64,000 nucleotides of DNA, taken from Pontibacter silvestris (lineage in GTDB: Bacteria; Bacteroidota; Bacteroidia; Cytophagales; Hymenobacteraceae). A model generated the notes under the pieces. It was not told the DNA's origin. It saw only the letters and a list, made by a program, of their open reading frames with translations, and did no database searches. The DNA is taken from contig NZ_JAJJWI010000011.1 in NCBI RefSeq assembly GCF_020907275.1, forward strand, positions 62,001 through 126,000, given 5' to 3'. Every line of letters starts with the position of its first letter. Positions within the stretch are counted from its first letter, which is position 1. The position numbers were made by a program, and so were the translations under genes. Below, one piece after another: positions 9,101-17,131 of this stretch.

Positions 9101-9438
9101 GCAGCTCGCTTGTAACATTTAATGGTGCCCTGAAGCATCCATCTTATTCTATAAAAGAAGAAGCCCCTGCTAAAACAGGGGCTTCTTCTTTTATAGAATA
9201 TAAACTTATTTCCAGAACAATATTACACGCAGATAACACACTTCTGTCAAAACTTCAGTAACAAGCTCCAAATTGAGCACGTAGGGATTTGTAAATAAGC
9301 CGGTGAAATATTAATTATGCACCCGCTTTACTTTTCATAGTTTTATGGATGCGAAAGTAAGCTCTGATTAATTTTATAGCACAAACTCAAAGAGCCTGTA
9401 TACCCGTAATATCAACTTAAATAACCTTATTATCAGCC
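9101..9438. other. 338-base intergenic region
   Basis: It holds a 25-bp perfect hairpin at 9145-9200 and then about 240 bases of AT-rich leader before the acidic gene at 9439. I see no exact TAnnTTTG box and no supported small ORF in it. Confidence 0.6.
9145..9200. terminator. Very long perfect hairpin terminator
   Basis: A perfect 25-bp inverted repeat (9145-9169/9176-9200) with a 6-base loop. The inner seven pairs are GC-rich (GCCCCTG/CAGGGGC) and the outer arm is A-rich on the left and T-rich on the right, so the U tract is built into the stem. It ends the gene at 8006 and could work in either direction. Confidence 0.8.
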
Positions 9439-9828
9439 ATGAGAGACGACTACGACTACGATGATGATTTATCATACAATGACTTCGACGACGAGGATGA
9501 GGACGATGACTTTGGGGTGACATTCGAGGAGGATTTGTATCTGATGATACGGGAAAAGCTCCGCGATACCATTCAGGAGTTCAAAGCTAGTTATCCAAGC
9601 CTGAAGAAGTTAGAAAGTTCTGTTAGCGCGTTTAGGGTAAACGCTAAAAATACAGATGATTCCAAATTTTATCCTTTAGCGGCCAAACTTCTGAGCGAGC
9701 ACATTAAACCGCTTACGGATGACTCAGAGGAGATTCAGGAAATTTATGATAACATGCAAAAAGATATTGCTCGTTTTAAAAATCAACGTGCACACGGCTA
9801 CGAAGGCGAGTTTTATTTATCTGCATAA
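9439..9828 (+). CDS. small acidic hypothetical protein
   Basis: This 129-residue protein has no recognised family. Residues 1-32 are extremely acidic, mostly Asp and Glu with Tyr, and the remainder is helical, containing LMIREKLRDTIQEFK and ending HGYEGEFYLSA. There is no signal peptide or membrane segment, so it is probably cytoplasmic. Such acidic tails often mask nucleic-acid- or protein-binding surfaces, but that is speculation. It is monocistronic, with a strong terminator 21 bases after the stop. Confidence 0.75.
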   Translation: MRDDYDYDDDLSYNDFDDEDEDDDFGVTFEEDLYLMIREKLRDTIQEFKASYPSLKKLESSVSAFRVNAKNTDDSKFYPLAAKLLSEHIKPLTDDSEEIQEIYDNMQKDIARFKNQRAHGYEGEFYLSA

Positions 9829-9849
9829 TAATTAAAAAAAACAGCTAAA

Positions 9850-9889
9850 ACAGTCCTCTCCTGCCTTGCAGGAGAGGACTGTTTTTTTT
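9850..9889 (+). terminator. Rho-independent terminator
   Basis: A perfect 15-bp GC-rich stem (9850-9864/9868-9882) with a 3-base loop is followed by a run of eight T. It ends the acidic hypothetical gene. Confidence 0.92.
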
Positions 9890-10026
9890 ACCTTGCCGGC
9901 CGATATACCCAGCCTCTTAAACGGAGGCTACTATTTTAGCCAAGTTTTAACCTTAAATAATTACCGAAAGTATGAAATGCTTTTATAAACACTCCTAATG
10001 CAACCCTTTTGTGGCTTTTAGAATCT

Positions 10027-10034
10027 TATATTTG
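10027..10034 (+). promoter_or_regulatory. -7 promoter element
   Basis: TATATTTG is an exact TAnnTTTG match. A TTTG at 10008-10011 lies 15 bases upstream, shorter than the usual 17-21. The next gene starts at 10137, giving a leader of about 95 bases. An in-frame TTG at 10071 would still be downstream of it. Confidence 0.55.
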
Positions 10035-10136
10035 ATTCGAAATTCTAATATGTGGTTCTAACTCTAAAACTTGAAAGCTTTGATACTCGCAAACTTACGC
10101 CATCAGCAACTAATCAAACTTAATATATTATCCATT

Positions 10137-10589
10137 ATGGCTGAAAATAAGCTATTTAATGGGGAGCGCTACCTTATTCAGACAGTAGATAAAAGGCTGG
10201 CTGTAACCACACATAGAGTAATCCAAAAGCGTATTCCCTGGACGTTGTTTGGCAATAAATCAATCATGCTGGAAGACATTACAGGCTGGGAGGAGAAGCA
10301 AACTGGCAAGCCTTTATACCTGTTATTGTGCATTGCTACGGCTTTTATGATCTTTTTTGATAACTCATTCGCCTTACTAAGTGTTTTCTTTGTCCTTCTT
10401 TATTTCATGACCAGGCATCGCCGGGTACATGTAATGTCTCCTGATACCACTATGGTACTTCCTTCAGAGATTGCGCAGACACACATAGATAGCTTACTCA
10501 ATGTAGTGAAACAGGCACAGCAAAGCCGTGTGTCTCATCTAAAGAAAAAGTCACCCAAATCAGAAAAAGTTTCTCTTCAAGCAGCATAA
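10137..10589 (+). CDS. small membrane protein with a PH-like domain
   Basis: I start at the ATG of MAENKLFNGERYL (150 residues) rather than the upstream in-frame TTG, because the first 22 residues of the longer form look random. Residues 1-55 resemble the N-terminal strands of bacterial PH domains (a GERYLIQTVDKRLAVTTHRV segment), followed by two hydrophobic helices (about 60-95) and a basic C-terminal tail rich in Lys and Ser. It is likely an inner-membrane protein of unknown role. No operon partner is evident. Confidence 0.7.
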   Translation: MAENKLFNGERYLIQTVDKRLAVTTHRVIQKRIPWTLFGNKSIMLEDITGWEEKQTGKPLYLLLCIATAFMIFFDNSFALLSVFFVLLYFMTRHRRVHVMSPDTTMVLPSEIAQTHIDSLLNVVKQAQQSRVSHLKKKSPKSEKVSLQAA

Positions 10590-10741
10590 CTCTATCGATA
10601 CAATTTTTTACATAAATTATCAGCATACTGTTTTATCATTATAGCCTTCCTGGTTTACCTTTTTGTTCTCCTGCAAGGCAATAATTTGCCATAAATAACG
10701 TATTATGGCTATCTTTAAGGGTTTTATATACCTGAAGTAGC

Positions 10742-11734
10742 ATGGCAGCAGAAGAACTGATTTATCAAGATAATGTAAAGACACACCAGCTAAAGATTAA
10801 GCAGGTGTTTAGTGAAGTAGCCAAGGTAGTGGTGGGGCAGTCGTACATGGTAAACCGTTTGCTGATTGGCCTTTTTACAGGGGGCCATATTTTGCTGGAA
10901 GGTGTTCCGGGGCTGGCTAAAACACTTACTATCAATTCACTTTCCAAAGCACTTCACTTAGATTTTCAACGTATACAGTTTACACCTGATCTACTCCCCT
11001 CTGACCTGATCGGGACGATGATCTATAACCAGAATGCCTCTAAGTTTGAGGTAAAGAAAGGGCCTATTTTTGCCAACCTGATTCTTGCCGACGAAGTAAA
11101 CCGCTCACCAGCCAAAGTACAGTCGGCTTTGCTCGAAGCAATGCAGGAAAAGCAGGTGACGATAGGCGAAACGACTTATAAGCTAGACCTGCCTTTTTTA
11201 GTACTCGCCACTCAAAACCCGGTTGAGCATGAAGGAACTTACCCATTGCCAGAGGCCCAGGTAGACCGTTTTATGATGAAGGTATATATTGACTACCCTA
11301 AAAAAGCTGATGAACTGGAAATTATGCGCCGCATGGCGAACATGTCTTTTAGTGGCTCAGTAACTAAAGTGCTTTCAAAAGAAGACATTTTTAACATTAG
11401 AAACGAAATAAACCAGGTACAGATTTCGGAAACGCTGGAGCGCTATATTATAGAACTAGTTTTTGCCACGCGCCGGCCTGCCGATTATGACCTGAGCGAG
11501 TTTGCCCCTTATATACAATTTGGTGTTTCTCCCCGTGCAAGCATTGCCTTGAACCGCGCTGCCAAAGCGGTAGCTTATTTTGATGATCGGGATTACGTAC
11601 TTCCGGAGGATATAAAAGAAGTGGCTCATGATATTATGAACCACCGCATTATTCTTAACTACGAAGCTGAAGCCGACGGCGTCAGAACCAAAGACTTTAT
11701 AGAGGCCATTCTTCGTAAGGTGCCCATCAGTTAA
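10742..11734 (+). CDS. MoxR-family AAA+ ATPase
   Basis: This 330-residue AAA+ ATPase has Walker A GVPGLAKT (54-61), Walker B ILADEVNR with the SPAKVQSALLEAMQE helix after it, sensor I ATQNP, and the C-terminal helical lid. MoxR ATPases act as chaperones that usually work with von Willebrand A or DUF58 proteins encoded next door. Here no such partner gene lies within the window: a 53-residue glycine-rich membrane protein follows at 11924. It is cytoplasmic and its target is unknown. Confidence 0.93.
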   Translation: MAAEELIYQDNVKTHQLKIKQVFSEVAKVVVGQSYMVNRLLIGLFTGGHILLEGVPGLAKTLTINSLSKALHLDFQRIQFTPDLLPSDLIGTMIYNQNASKFEVKKGPIFANLILADEVNRSPAKVQSALLEAMQEKQVTIGETTYKLDLPFLVLATQNPVEHEGTYPLPEAQVDRFMMKVYIDYPKKADELEIMRRMANMSFSGSVTKVLSKEDIFNIRNEINQVQISETLERYIIELVFATRRPADYDLSEFAPYIQFGVSPRASIALNRAAKAVAYFDDRDYVLPEDIKEVAHDIMNHRIILNYEAEADGVRTKDFIEAILRKVPIS

Positions 11735-11923
11735 ACCTCTGCATACTTTTGACTAAATAATTTCTATCAGCTCCAGTTTACATTATACCTCCTACAGCTG
11801 TTTTTAATATACCTTAAAACACTCTTTTAACACCTGCGTAACTCTTAGTCATCTTTGTTGCCATTCTACTTTAAGACATAGCAGCAGAAGTTGTTATCAA
11901 ACAACCATTAAACTATAAAAGGT

Positions 11924-12085
11924 ATGCTAAGAGGTTTATTTAAATTATATTTATTCAGAAAGTTGTTCGGCGGAGGTGGCGGAGGCTGCGGCGGAATGGG
12001 CTGCATTACACTTATTATTATACTTGTAGTAGCATTCTTCCTTTTCAGGTCCTGTGGCGGAGAGGTACCAGCCACTGATTTTTAA
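11924..12085 (+). CDS. 53-residue glycine-rich single-pass membrane protein
   Basis: An ATG at 11924 opens 53 codons. The product has a basic amphipathic start (MLRGLFKLYLFRKLF), a run of five glycines followed by CGGMGC, one strong hydrophobic helix (about ITLIIILVVAFFLF), then RSCGGEVPATDF. The net design (basic N side, Gly/Cys hinge, one helix, short tail) is typical of small bacterial membrane proteins. A near-match -7 box (CATCTTTG, 11850-11857) lies 67 bases upstream. No family is recognised and it is too short for most gene callers. Confidence 0.6.
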   Translation: MLRGLFKLYLFRKLFGGGGGGCGGMGCITLIIILVVAFFLFRSCGGEVPATDF

Positions 12086-12112
12086 CCCACACTTGTACTT
12101 ATTACCACACAT

Positions 12113-12144
12113 AAAAAAAGAAACCCGCCATAAAGGCGGGTTTC
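12113..12144 (-). terminator. Terminator of the TonB receptor gene
   Basis: A perfect 10-bp GC-rich stem (12120-12129/12135-12144) with a 5-base loop. On the minus strand it is followed by seven T (12119 down to 12113). It lies 88 bases beyond the receptor stop. The plus strand has no T run, so direction is minus. Confidence 0.85.
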
Positions 12145-12231
12145 GTGTAAAGCGGGAGACTAGGCCGCTCTACGCATGATTGCCACGATGTTTCTCACCC
12201 ATACATGTGCAATCACTATTTTTATGGAACT

Positions 12232-15087
12232 TTAATTTATCAGGTAAGTCAAGCCTACAGAAAAATCACGTCCTACTTTATAAGAGCTGTATATGTATTC
12301 TTCTCCTTTATACTCGTGGCTATGTTTGTAGGCAGGGTTTAAGATGTTATTTGCAGAAACTTTTGCGGAGAAATGCTCACTTATGCGCTTTGATACCACT
12401 AGGCCTGCAATAGGCCTCGATCGTTCGTAAATATTTGGAGTTCCTCCAATAGAGATAGCTGAAATTCTGTCACCAAACATATTAAAGCTGGCCGTTGCTA
12501 CTAACCCTAATGGCTCACTTTGGTAACTCAAGGTTGCATTAGCCACAAAAGGAGACTGTCCGAACATAGGTCTTGTGGACTCAGCCTCTGGGTTTAGCGT
12601 ACGAATCAGGGCTAGTTCAGACTCTGAGATATTTACCTGTGATTTGGTTAGTGATAAGTTTGCGCCAACTAAGAAGTTTTCCAGGCTAGGTGTTACAAAA
12701 GAGAGACGTTTATTTATCTCAAATTCTAAACCATATACTTTCGCGTTATCAACATTGTTAATGTCTATCTGTGGATTTTGGGCTAGTGTGTTGATGGTAC
12801 GCTCAATAGGGTTCTGGAAGTTCTTATAATAAGCACTAACGCCAATGTACTCTGCTACAGCCGGATACCATTCCCATCTGGCATCAAAGTTGTCAATAAG
12901 CGTTCTTTTAAGATTTGCGTTCCCGACAAGGGCTGGCTCACCAACAAAGTCAAACGAAGTATATGGGGCTATTTCACGAAAGTTTGGCCTTGCCAATGTT
13001 CTGGAATACCCAAGCCTAAAGTTCATCTTTTCAGTAAGGCTGTAGGTTGTGTTAACAGACGGTAAAATATCAACCTGGTTCAGGTTCCCTGGCTCTAAAA
13101 GAGGGTTAAAGCTTTCTACATAAATATCTGTAGCCTCTAAACGCGCTCCAGCTACAACTCTCAACTTTTCTGTTACAGGTAAGTCAATCATTGCATAACC
13201 TGCATAAACAGACTCTTCGCCGTCATAGTTATTGGTCCGTTGCGACCCGTCCTGCAGGTAAACACCATAGTTATATATGCCACCACTTTCCGGATCACTA
13301 GGTTGCATAACAATACCAAGGTTCTCTGGCGCGAAAAATTCTTCTACATTTCCGTTGTAGTTGTAGGCATTCGAAAACCTGTACCTATAAATATTCTCGC
13401 GGAATGATCTATCTTTTAAAAGTGCAGCAACACCGAATTTTGTCTTGGCCTCTAAGCCATTCCATATAGTAAACGGAGTCTCCAGGTTTAACTTTAAATC
13501 AAGGTTGGTTTCATCAAGGTTTCTGAAGAACCTTGATGGAGGGCTATAGTTAGATACTCTAATACTATATGCTGTATCTGCTCCTGTTATAAAGTAATCG
13601 TTGGCAAAGAAACGAAGGTCTGGTTCATCTTGTTGTGAAAGCGTAAAGGATGCCAGCCAGTCTACTTTACTATTTTTAAAGCCCGGAAGCACATGCTCGC
13701 CTTTAAGCTGCCCGCTGGTAAGTGACCGCTGTATATAATGGAGTGCTCTTGACTCGAAAATGGCGCTTTCATCATACACGCCAAAGTTTTCAGGGTACGT
13801 TCCGGATAAGAACCTGCTGGAGTTTTGCCCATTCTGGTTTCTCATCAGGTTTAAGGATATTTTGTTATTGTTATTGAGTTTATAAGAGAAATTAGCCAGT
13901 AAGCCAAGCGTAACTTCTTCTACTCCTCTTTCGTCACTAAACAGTTTGTTGTTGTCTAGCTCTTCTGCAGAAGCGCTCTTCAACTTCCACACTCCAAAAG
14001 AGCCGTTATCGTAATAGGAGAAGTTTCTTTGGTAAGACAAGCCCACCACATATCCAAACTGCTTCCCGAAAAGCTCTGTTTGGTTACCTAATGAAAAGGT
14101 ATGTGAATGGTTTACCGGAGCAGTCATTCTACTCGGAGCCATCTCTGTATTAAAAGCTTTTGTAGCTTTATCTATTTGTTCTGCTCTTTCCTGATTTGTG
14201 AAACTCTCAGACGGAATGGTATAATCTATTTCATCAGGTACAGCTCTTGTGTCATCGTCGAACCCAAGCCAGTCTAAGCCGCCTTTGTTTGAAGACAGAA
14301 AGTTACTGTTAAATGTAGCCTGGCTGTTATATCCAACAGAAGAAGATAACTGTAAAGTATATCGATCAGGAAAATCTTTTGTAGTTATATTTACATAGCC
14401 GCCAGAGAAACTACCTGGCAAGTCAGGTGTAAAAGTTTTGGACACTGTAAGGTTATCTAATAAGTTAGATGGGAACAAGTCCATCTGCACAGTGTTACGA
14501 TTTGGGTCAAGGCCTGGTATTTCAGCACCGTTCAATGCTGTTTTTACGTACCTGTCGCCCAAGCCCCGTACATATACATATTTGCTTCCTTCTACAGAAA
14601 TTCCTGTAACACGAGTAAGTGCCGACGCAGCATCACTGTCGCCACTTCTGGTGATTTGCTCAGCAGAGATACCATCCATTACCAATGCTGATTTTCTTTG
14701 GATGTTACGTAAAGTACCTTCTGAGCTTCGAATAGCTCTTGCCTCTACAACTACTTCTTTTAGTGCCGTAGTCGAAGACCCAAGTCTTATATCAACTACT
14801 GTTACTTCACCATCTTTTACAACCACACCAGCCACTGCTTTAGGCTCATAAGACACATAAGAAGCCTGTAGCTCATAAGTGCCAGGTTGCAAGTTATTGA
14901 AGCTGAACTTACCATCAAGGTCAGTAGCTGTACCAGAGTTTGTACCTTTTATTACTACTGTAGCCCCTATTAACTCTTCGCCAGTCTCGCTACTAGTAAG
15001 TTGCCCCCTAATTATACCGCTCTGTGCCACCGCAACAGATACAGTAAGACTTAGTAAGCCTATAAGGCTAAAAAACTTATTAAACAT
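12232..15087 (-). CDS. TonB-dependent outer-membrane receptor, phosphate-linked
   Basis: This 951-residue receptor has a signal peptide (1-21, ending VAVAQ), a CarboxypepD_reg-like domain (about 25-105), a TonB plug (about 120-235, with YVYVRGLGDRYV and GGYVNITTKDFP) and a long beta-barrel. It imports a substrate too large for porins using ExbBD-TonB energy. Substrate is not shown by sequence. It lies 87 bases after a beta-helix lipoprotein gene on the same strand, separated by a hairpin. The lipoprotein promoter carries Pho-type repeats, and the pst genes lie on the other side, so I infer a role in phosphorus acquisition. Confidence 0.92.
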   Translation of the reverse strand: MFNKFFSLIGLLSLTVSVAVAQSGIIRGQLTSSETGEELIGATVVIKGTNSGTATDLDGKFSFNNLQPGTYELQASYVSYEPKAVAGVVVKDGEVTVVDIRLGSSTTALKEVVVEARAIRSSEGTLRNIQRKSALVMDGISAEQITRSGDSDAASALTRVTGISVEGSKYVYVRGLGDRYVKTALNGAEIPGLDPNRNTVQMDLFPSNLLDNLTVSKTFTPDLPGSFSGGYVNITTKDFPDRYTLQLSSSVGYNSQATFNSNFLSSNKGGLDWLGFDDDTRAVPDEIDYTIPSESFTNQERAEQIDKATKAFNTEMAPSRMTAPVNHSHTFSLGNQTELFGKQFGYVVGLSYQRNFSYYDNGSFGVWKLKSASAEELDNNKLFSDERGVEEVTLGLLANFSYKLNNNNKISLNLMRNQNGQNSSRFLSGTYPENFGVYDESAIFESRALHYIQRSLTSGQLKGEHVLPGFKNSKVDWLASFTLSQQDEPDLRFFANDYFITGADTAYSIRVSNYSPPSRFFRNLDETNLDLKLNLETPFTIWNGLEAKTKFGVAALLKDRSFRENIYRYRFSNAYNYNGNVEEFFAPENLGIVMQPSDPESGGIYNYGVYLQDGSQRTNNYDGEESVYAGYAMIDLPVTEKLRVVAGARLEATDIYVESFNPLLEPGNLNQVDILPSVNTTYSLTEKMNFRLGYSRTLARPNFREIAPYTSFDFVGEPALVGNANLKRTLIDNFDARWEWYPAVAEYIGVSAYYKNFQNPIERTINTLAQNPQIDINNVDNAKVYGLEFEINKRLSFVTPSLENFLVGANLSLTKSQVNISESELALIRTLNPEAESTRPMFGQSPFVANATLSYQSEPLGLVATASFNMFGDRISAISIGGTPNIYERSRPIAGLVVSKRISEHFSAKVSANNILNPAYKHSHEYKGEEYIYSSYKVGRDFSVGLTYLIN

Positions 15088-15116
15088 AAAAAAAGATAGA
15101 TTGGGTGAGAAAATCT

Positions 15117-15162
15117 AAAAAAAGCTTCGCACAGCTTTATAAAAGTCTGAAGCTGTGCGAAG
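15117..15162 (-). terminator. Hairpin terminator/attenuator between lipoprotein and TonB receptor genes
   Basis: A perfect 13-bp stem (15125-15137/15150-15162) is followed on the minus strand by seven T. It starts 12 bases after the lipoprotein stop and ends 30 bases before the receptor ATG. No promoter consensus is visible in the remaining space, so partial read-through would set a high lipoprotein to low receptor ratio (inference). Confidence 0.8.
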
Positions 15163-15174
15163 TAATAATTAAAA

Positions 15175-16563
15175 CTAGTCTAAGTATCCGCGCTGGTCCA
15201 GGTAAGTCCAGCCTTTCAGCCAGTTAGTTGTACCGAAAGCACCTACGTAATCTGTACTCTGGAAGAAAGAGCCTGACGGTGCGGCACCACCAGACAGCGC
15301 AGAGCTACCAGTTGCAGGAACAGGATTCAAGCCTCCATTAGCTGTTCTACTAATACCACTTAAATTAGGATTGATGATTCTGTTGTTTTTAGCTGCATCT
15401 GAAAGAAGAGCAACTGTCCATGGCTCTGTAGTAGTGCCCACAGTACCTATGCCATTGAAAGTATTATCAGAAACATTCCAGAAGATATTATTTTGGAAAT
15501 CTATCTGGCCTGCTTCCAGTCTTGTACGGCTGTCTTCACCACTGGCAAGGTCTTCAATAGTGATACCCTGTGCAAAGTCCATGAAGATGCTGTTATAGTA
15601 CTTACCTCCTGCATTGTCGCGTATTACAAGGGTACCAGTAGTTGTCCTGCTCGCACCTGAACCAATATAAGTAGCGTTAGATATTACAGGCATTGCATAA
15701 GGCTGTCCATCTTCCGGGTCTGTACCGCCATCGTGCTCACCACCTGTACCACCATCGTTCTCTACATAAATACCAAACCAGAACTGGTTGTTGCCTCTCC
15801 AGCCTTCATCGTAGTCGAACATATCGTCGCCACAAAAAGCCGAAACAAGGTATTTAGTGTTTACTGTACCACCAAACCACTCAAAACCATCATCCTGGTT
15901 GGCAAATACCTCCACGTATTCTATAGTTGTGCCGCTACCTACAGCACCCATCGTCAGACCGTTTATCTCGTTGTCAGAAGCAATAGCAGTACCCGCGTGA
16001 CGTATAGACACATATTTAAATACACCAGAGTTATCTGCATCATTCGTGCCACCGTACTGGCCTCTTGTATCTTCAGTAGGTATACCCTCGATAGCACCTA
16101 CACCGCCACTGCCCCTGTTTGTAGTAGCATTACCTAATATAATCACACCGCCCCACAGGCCATTTTGTGTAGCAGGTATATCGTTAGGGTCGTTTACATC
16201 ATCTTCTTCAGTTGTGAAAATAATTGGTTTGTCAGCTGTACCGTTGGCCATGATTTTACCGCCACGTGCTACAATAAGTGCACTTGAATTTTCACCTGTA
16301 CCAGGTCTGCCTTTGATAACTGTACCAGGCTCAATGGTTAGTGTCTGTCCTTCGTTTACGAAAACAAACCCATCTAATATATAAGTATTGTCTGCAGTCC
16401 AGGTAACATTACCAGTTCCTGCCGTTGAAGCTGTTACAACAATCTCTTCACCTGTTTGCTCATCAATGTCTGTTCCATTGTCATCATCATCGCTACACGA
16501 TGAAAAGGAGAGCACAGAACCTGTAAGCATTAGCGCAAGTAAAAATCTACTCGTTCTCTTCAT
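15175..16563 (-). CDS. surface lipoprotein with right-handed beta-helix fold
   Basis: This 462-residue lipoprotein has lipobox SFSSC (Cys23) followed at once by an acidic SDDDD stretch, a pattern linked to surface export of lipoproteins in Bacteroidota. The body carries repeated short strands such as LTIEPGTVIKG, ALIVARGGKIMANGT and GGVIILGNA, typical of a parallel beta-helix, with asparagine and glycine turns. The C-terminal part ends GWTYLDQRGYLD. It has its own Pho-type promoter and precedes the TonB receptor gene, so it is a plausible substrate-capturing or degrading partner of that receptor. Enzymatic activity cannot be read from the sequence. Confidence 0.85.
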   Translation of the reverse strand: MKRTSRFLLALMLTGSVLSFSSCSDDDDNGTDIDEQTGEEIVVTASTAGTGNVTWTADNTYILDGFVFVNEGQTLTIEPGTVIKGRPGTGENSSALIVARGGKIMANGTADKPIIFTTEEDDVNDPNDIPATQNGLWGGVIILGNATTNRGSGGVGAIEGIPTEDTRGQYGGTNDADNSGVFKYVSIRHAGTAIASDNEINGLTMGAVGSGTTIEYVEVFANQDDGFEWFGGTVNTKYLVSAFCGDDMFDYDEGWRGNNQFWFGIYVENDGGTGGEHDGGTDPEDGQPYAMPVISNATYIGSGASRTTTGTLVIRDNAGGKYYNSIFMDFAQGITIEDLASGEDSRTRLEAGQIDFQNNIFWNVSDNTFNGIGTVGTTTEPWTVALLSDAAKNNRIINPNLSGISRTANGGLNPVPATGSSALSGGAAPSGSFFQSTDYVGAFGTTNWLKGWTYLDQRGYLD

Positions 16564-16677
16564 GATTTTTTGGTTTTCTGGGTAAGTATTAAGTGTGGTT
16601 TTTATAATCCTTTAGCCTCTTTCTTTGAAGGAGAGGAAGGAACAATCCCTCCGTTAGCTTTAGCATTAAACTCACTA

Positions 16678-16733
16678 CAAAAGTAGAGCAGCTATTTTAA
16701 GGCAACTTTAACAACTTGTTATGTTACCGTTAA
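16678..16733 (-). promoter_or_regulatory. Pho-box promoter for the beta-helix lipoprotein/TonB receptor operon
   Basis: On the minus strand, hexamers TTAACG, ATAACA, TTAAAG and TTAAAA begin at 16733, 16722, 16711 and 16700, exactly 11 bases apart, and are followed by the -7 element TACTTTTG (16685-16678), an exact TAnnTTTG match. The repeats start 48, 37, 26 and 15 bases before the -7 element. Eleven-base periodic TTAACA-like repeats are the binding pattern of PhoB/PhoP response regulators. Binding itself is inferred. Confidence 0.72.
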
Positions 16734-16910
16734 TCCTTTTCAGGAAATGTTAACCAAGCATTACCTTCAGGTTAATTTAAATTTAACCTGATGTTACATA
16801 ATTATTAACTCAGCAAACTGCTCCAGCAAAATTTCAATCAATACAAACACAAAACGTTATATATCAACAACTTAAATAAATATAAAAAAGTAATTAAACA
16901 TCCATAATGC

Positions 16911-16966
16911 TTAACATTTTGGTAACATTAGGATAACAGGTCAATAACATTCATAAGCTTACTTTG
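16911..16966 (+). promoter_or_regulatory. Pho-box promoter for the porin gene
   Basis: Four direct repeats TTAACA, GTAACA, ATAACA, ATAACA begin at 16911, 16922, 16933 and 16944 with exact 11-base spacing. The -7 element TTACTTTG follows at 16959 (one mismatch to TAnnTTTG), again 48, 37, 26 and 15 bases from the repeat starts. This is the best-conserved of the three sites and probably drives the porin gene and perhaps pst read-through. Confidence 0.78.
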
Positions 16967-16992
16967 CATTGGGAATAGGGAAAAGCATCAGC

Positions 16993-17058
16993 AGCCTGAC
17001 TAACTGTTAAAGAATTTTGCCAACTCTGTTGCCGCCTGAACAATTAGCCTGACTAACT
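16993..17058 (+). repeat. 13-bp direct repeat in the porin leader
   Basis: The 13-mer AGCCTGACTAACT occurs at 16993-17005 and again at 17046-17058, both in the untranslated leader of the porin mRNA between the Pho promoter and the GTG start. Function unknown. Confidence 0.6.
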
Positions 17059-17131
17059 ATTTGTTCATTCGTATAATTTGATTGTTTACTAAGGTTTTAA
17101 AAGTTAATTCTCACCAAACTTTTACTTATTC

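Larger units (their letters stand above)
16564..17131. other. 568-base divergent regulatory region of the phosphate island
   Basis: This AT-rich region between the lipoprotein gene (minus) and the porin gene (plus) contains one Pho-type promoter on each strand (16678-16733 and 16911-16966), further TTAA-rich sequence between them (16742-16810), and a 13-bp direct repeat in the porin leader. No small ORF is supported. Confidence 0.7.
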
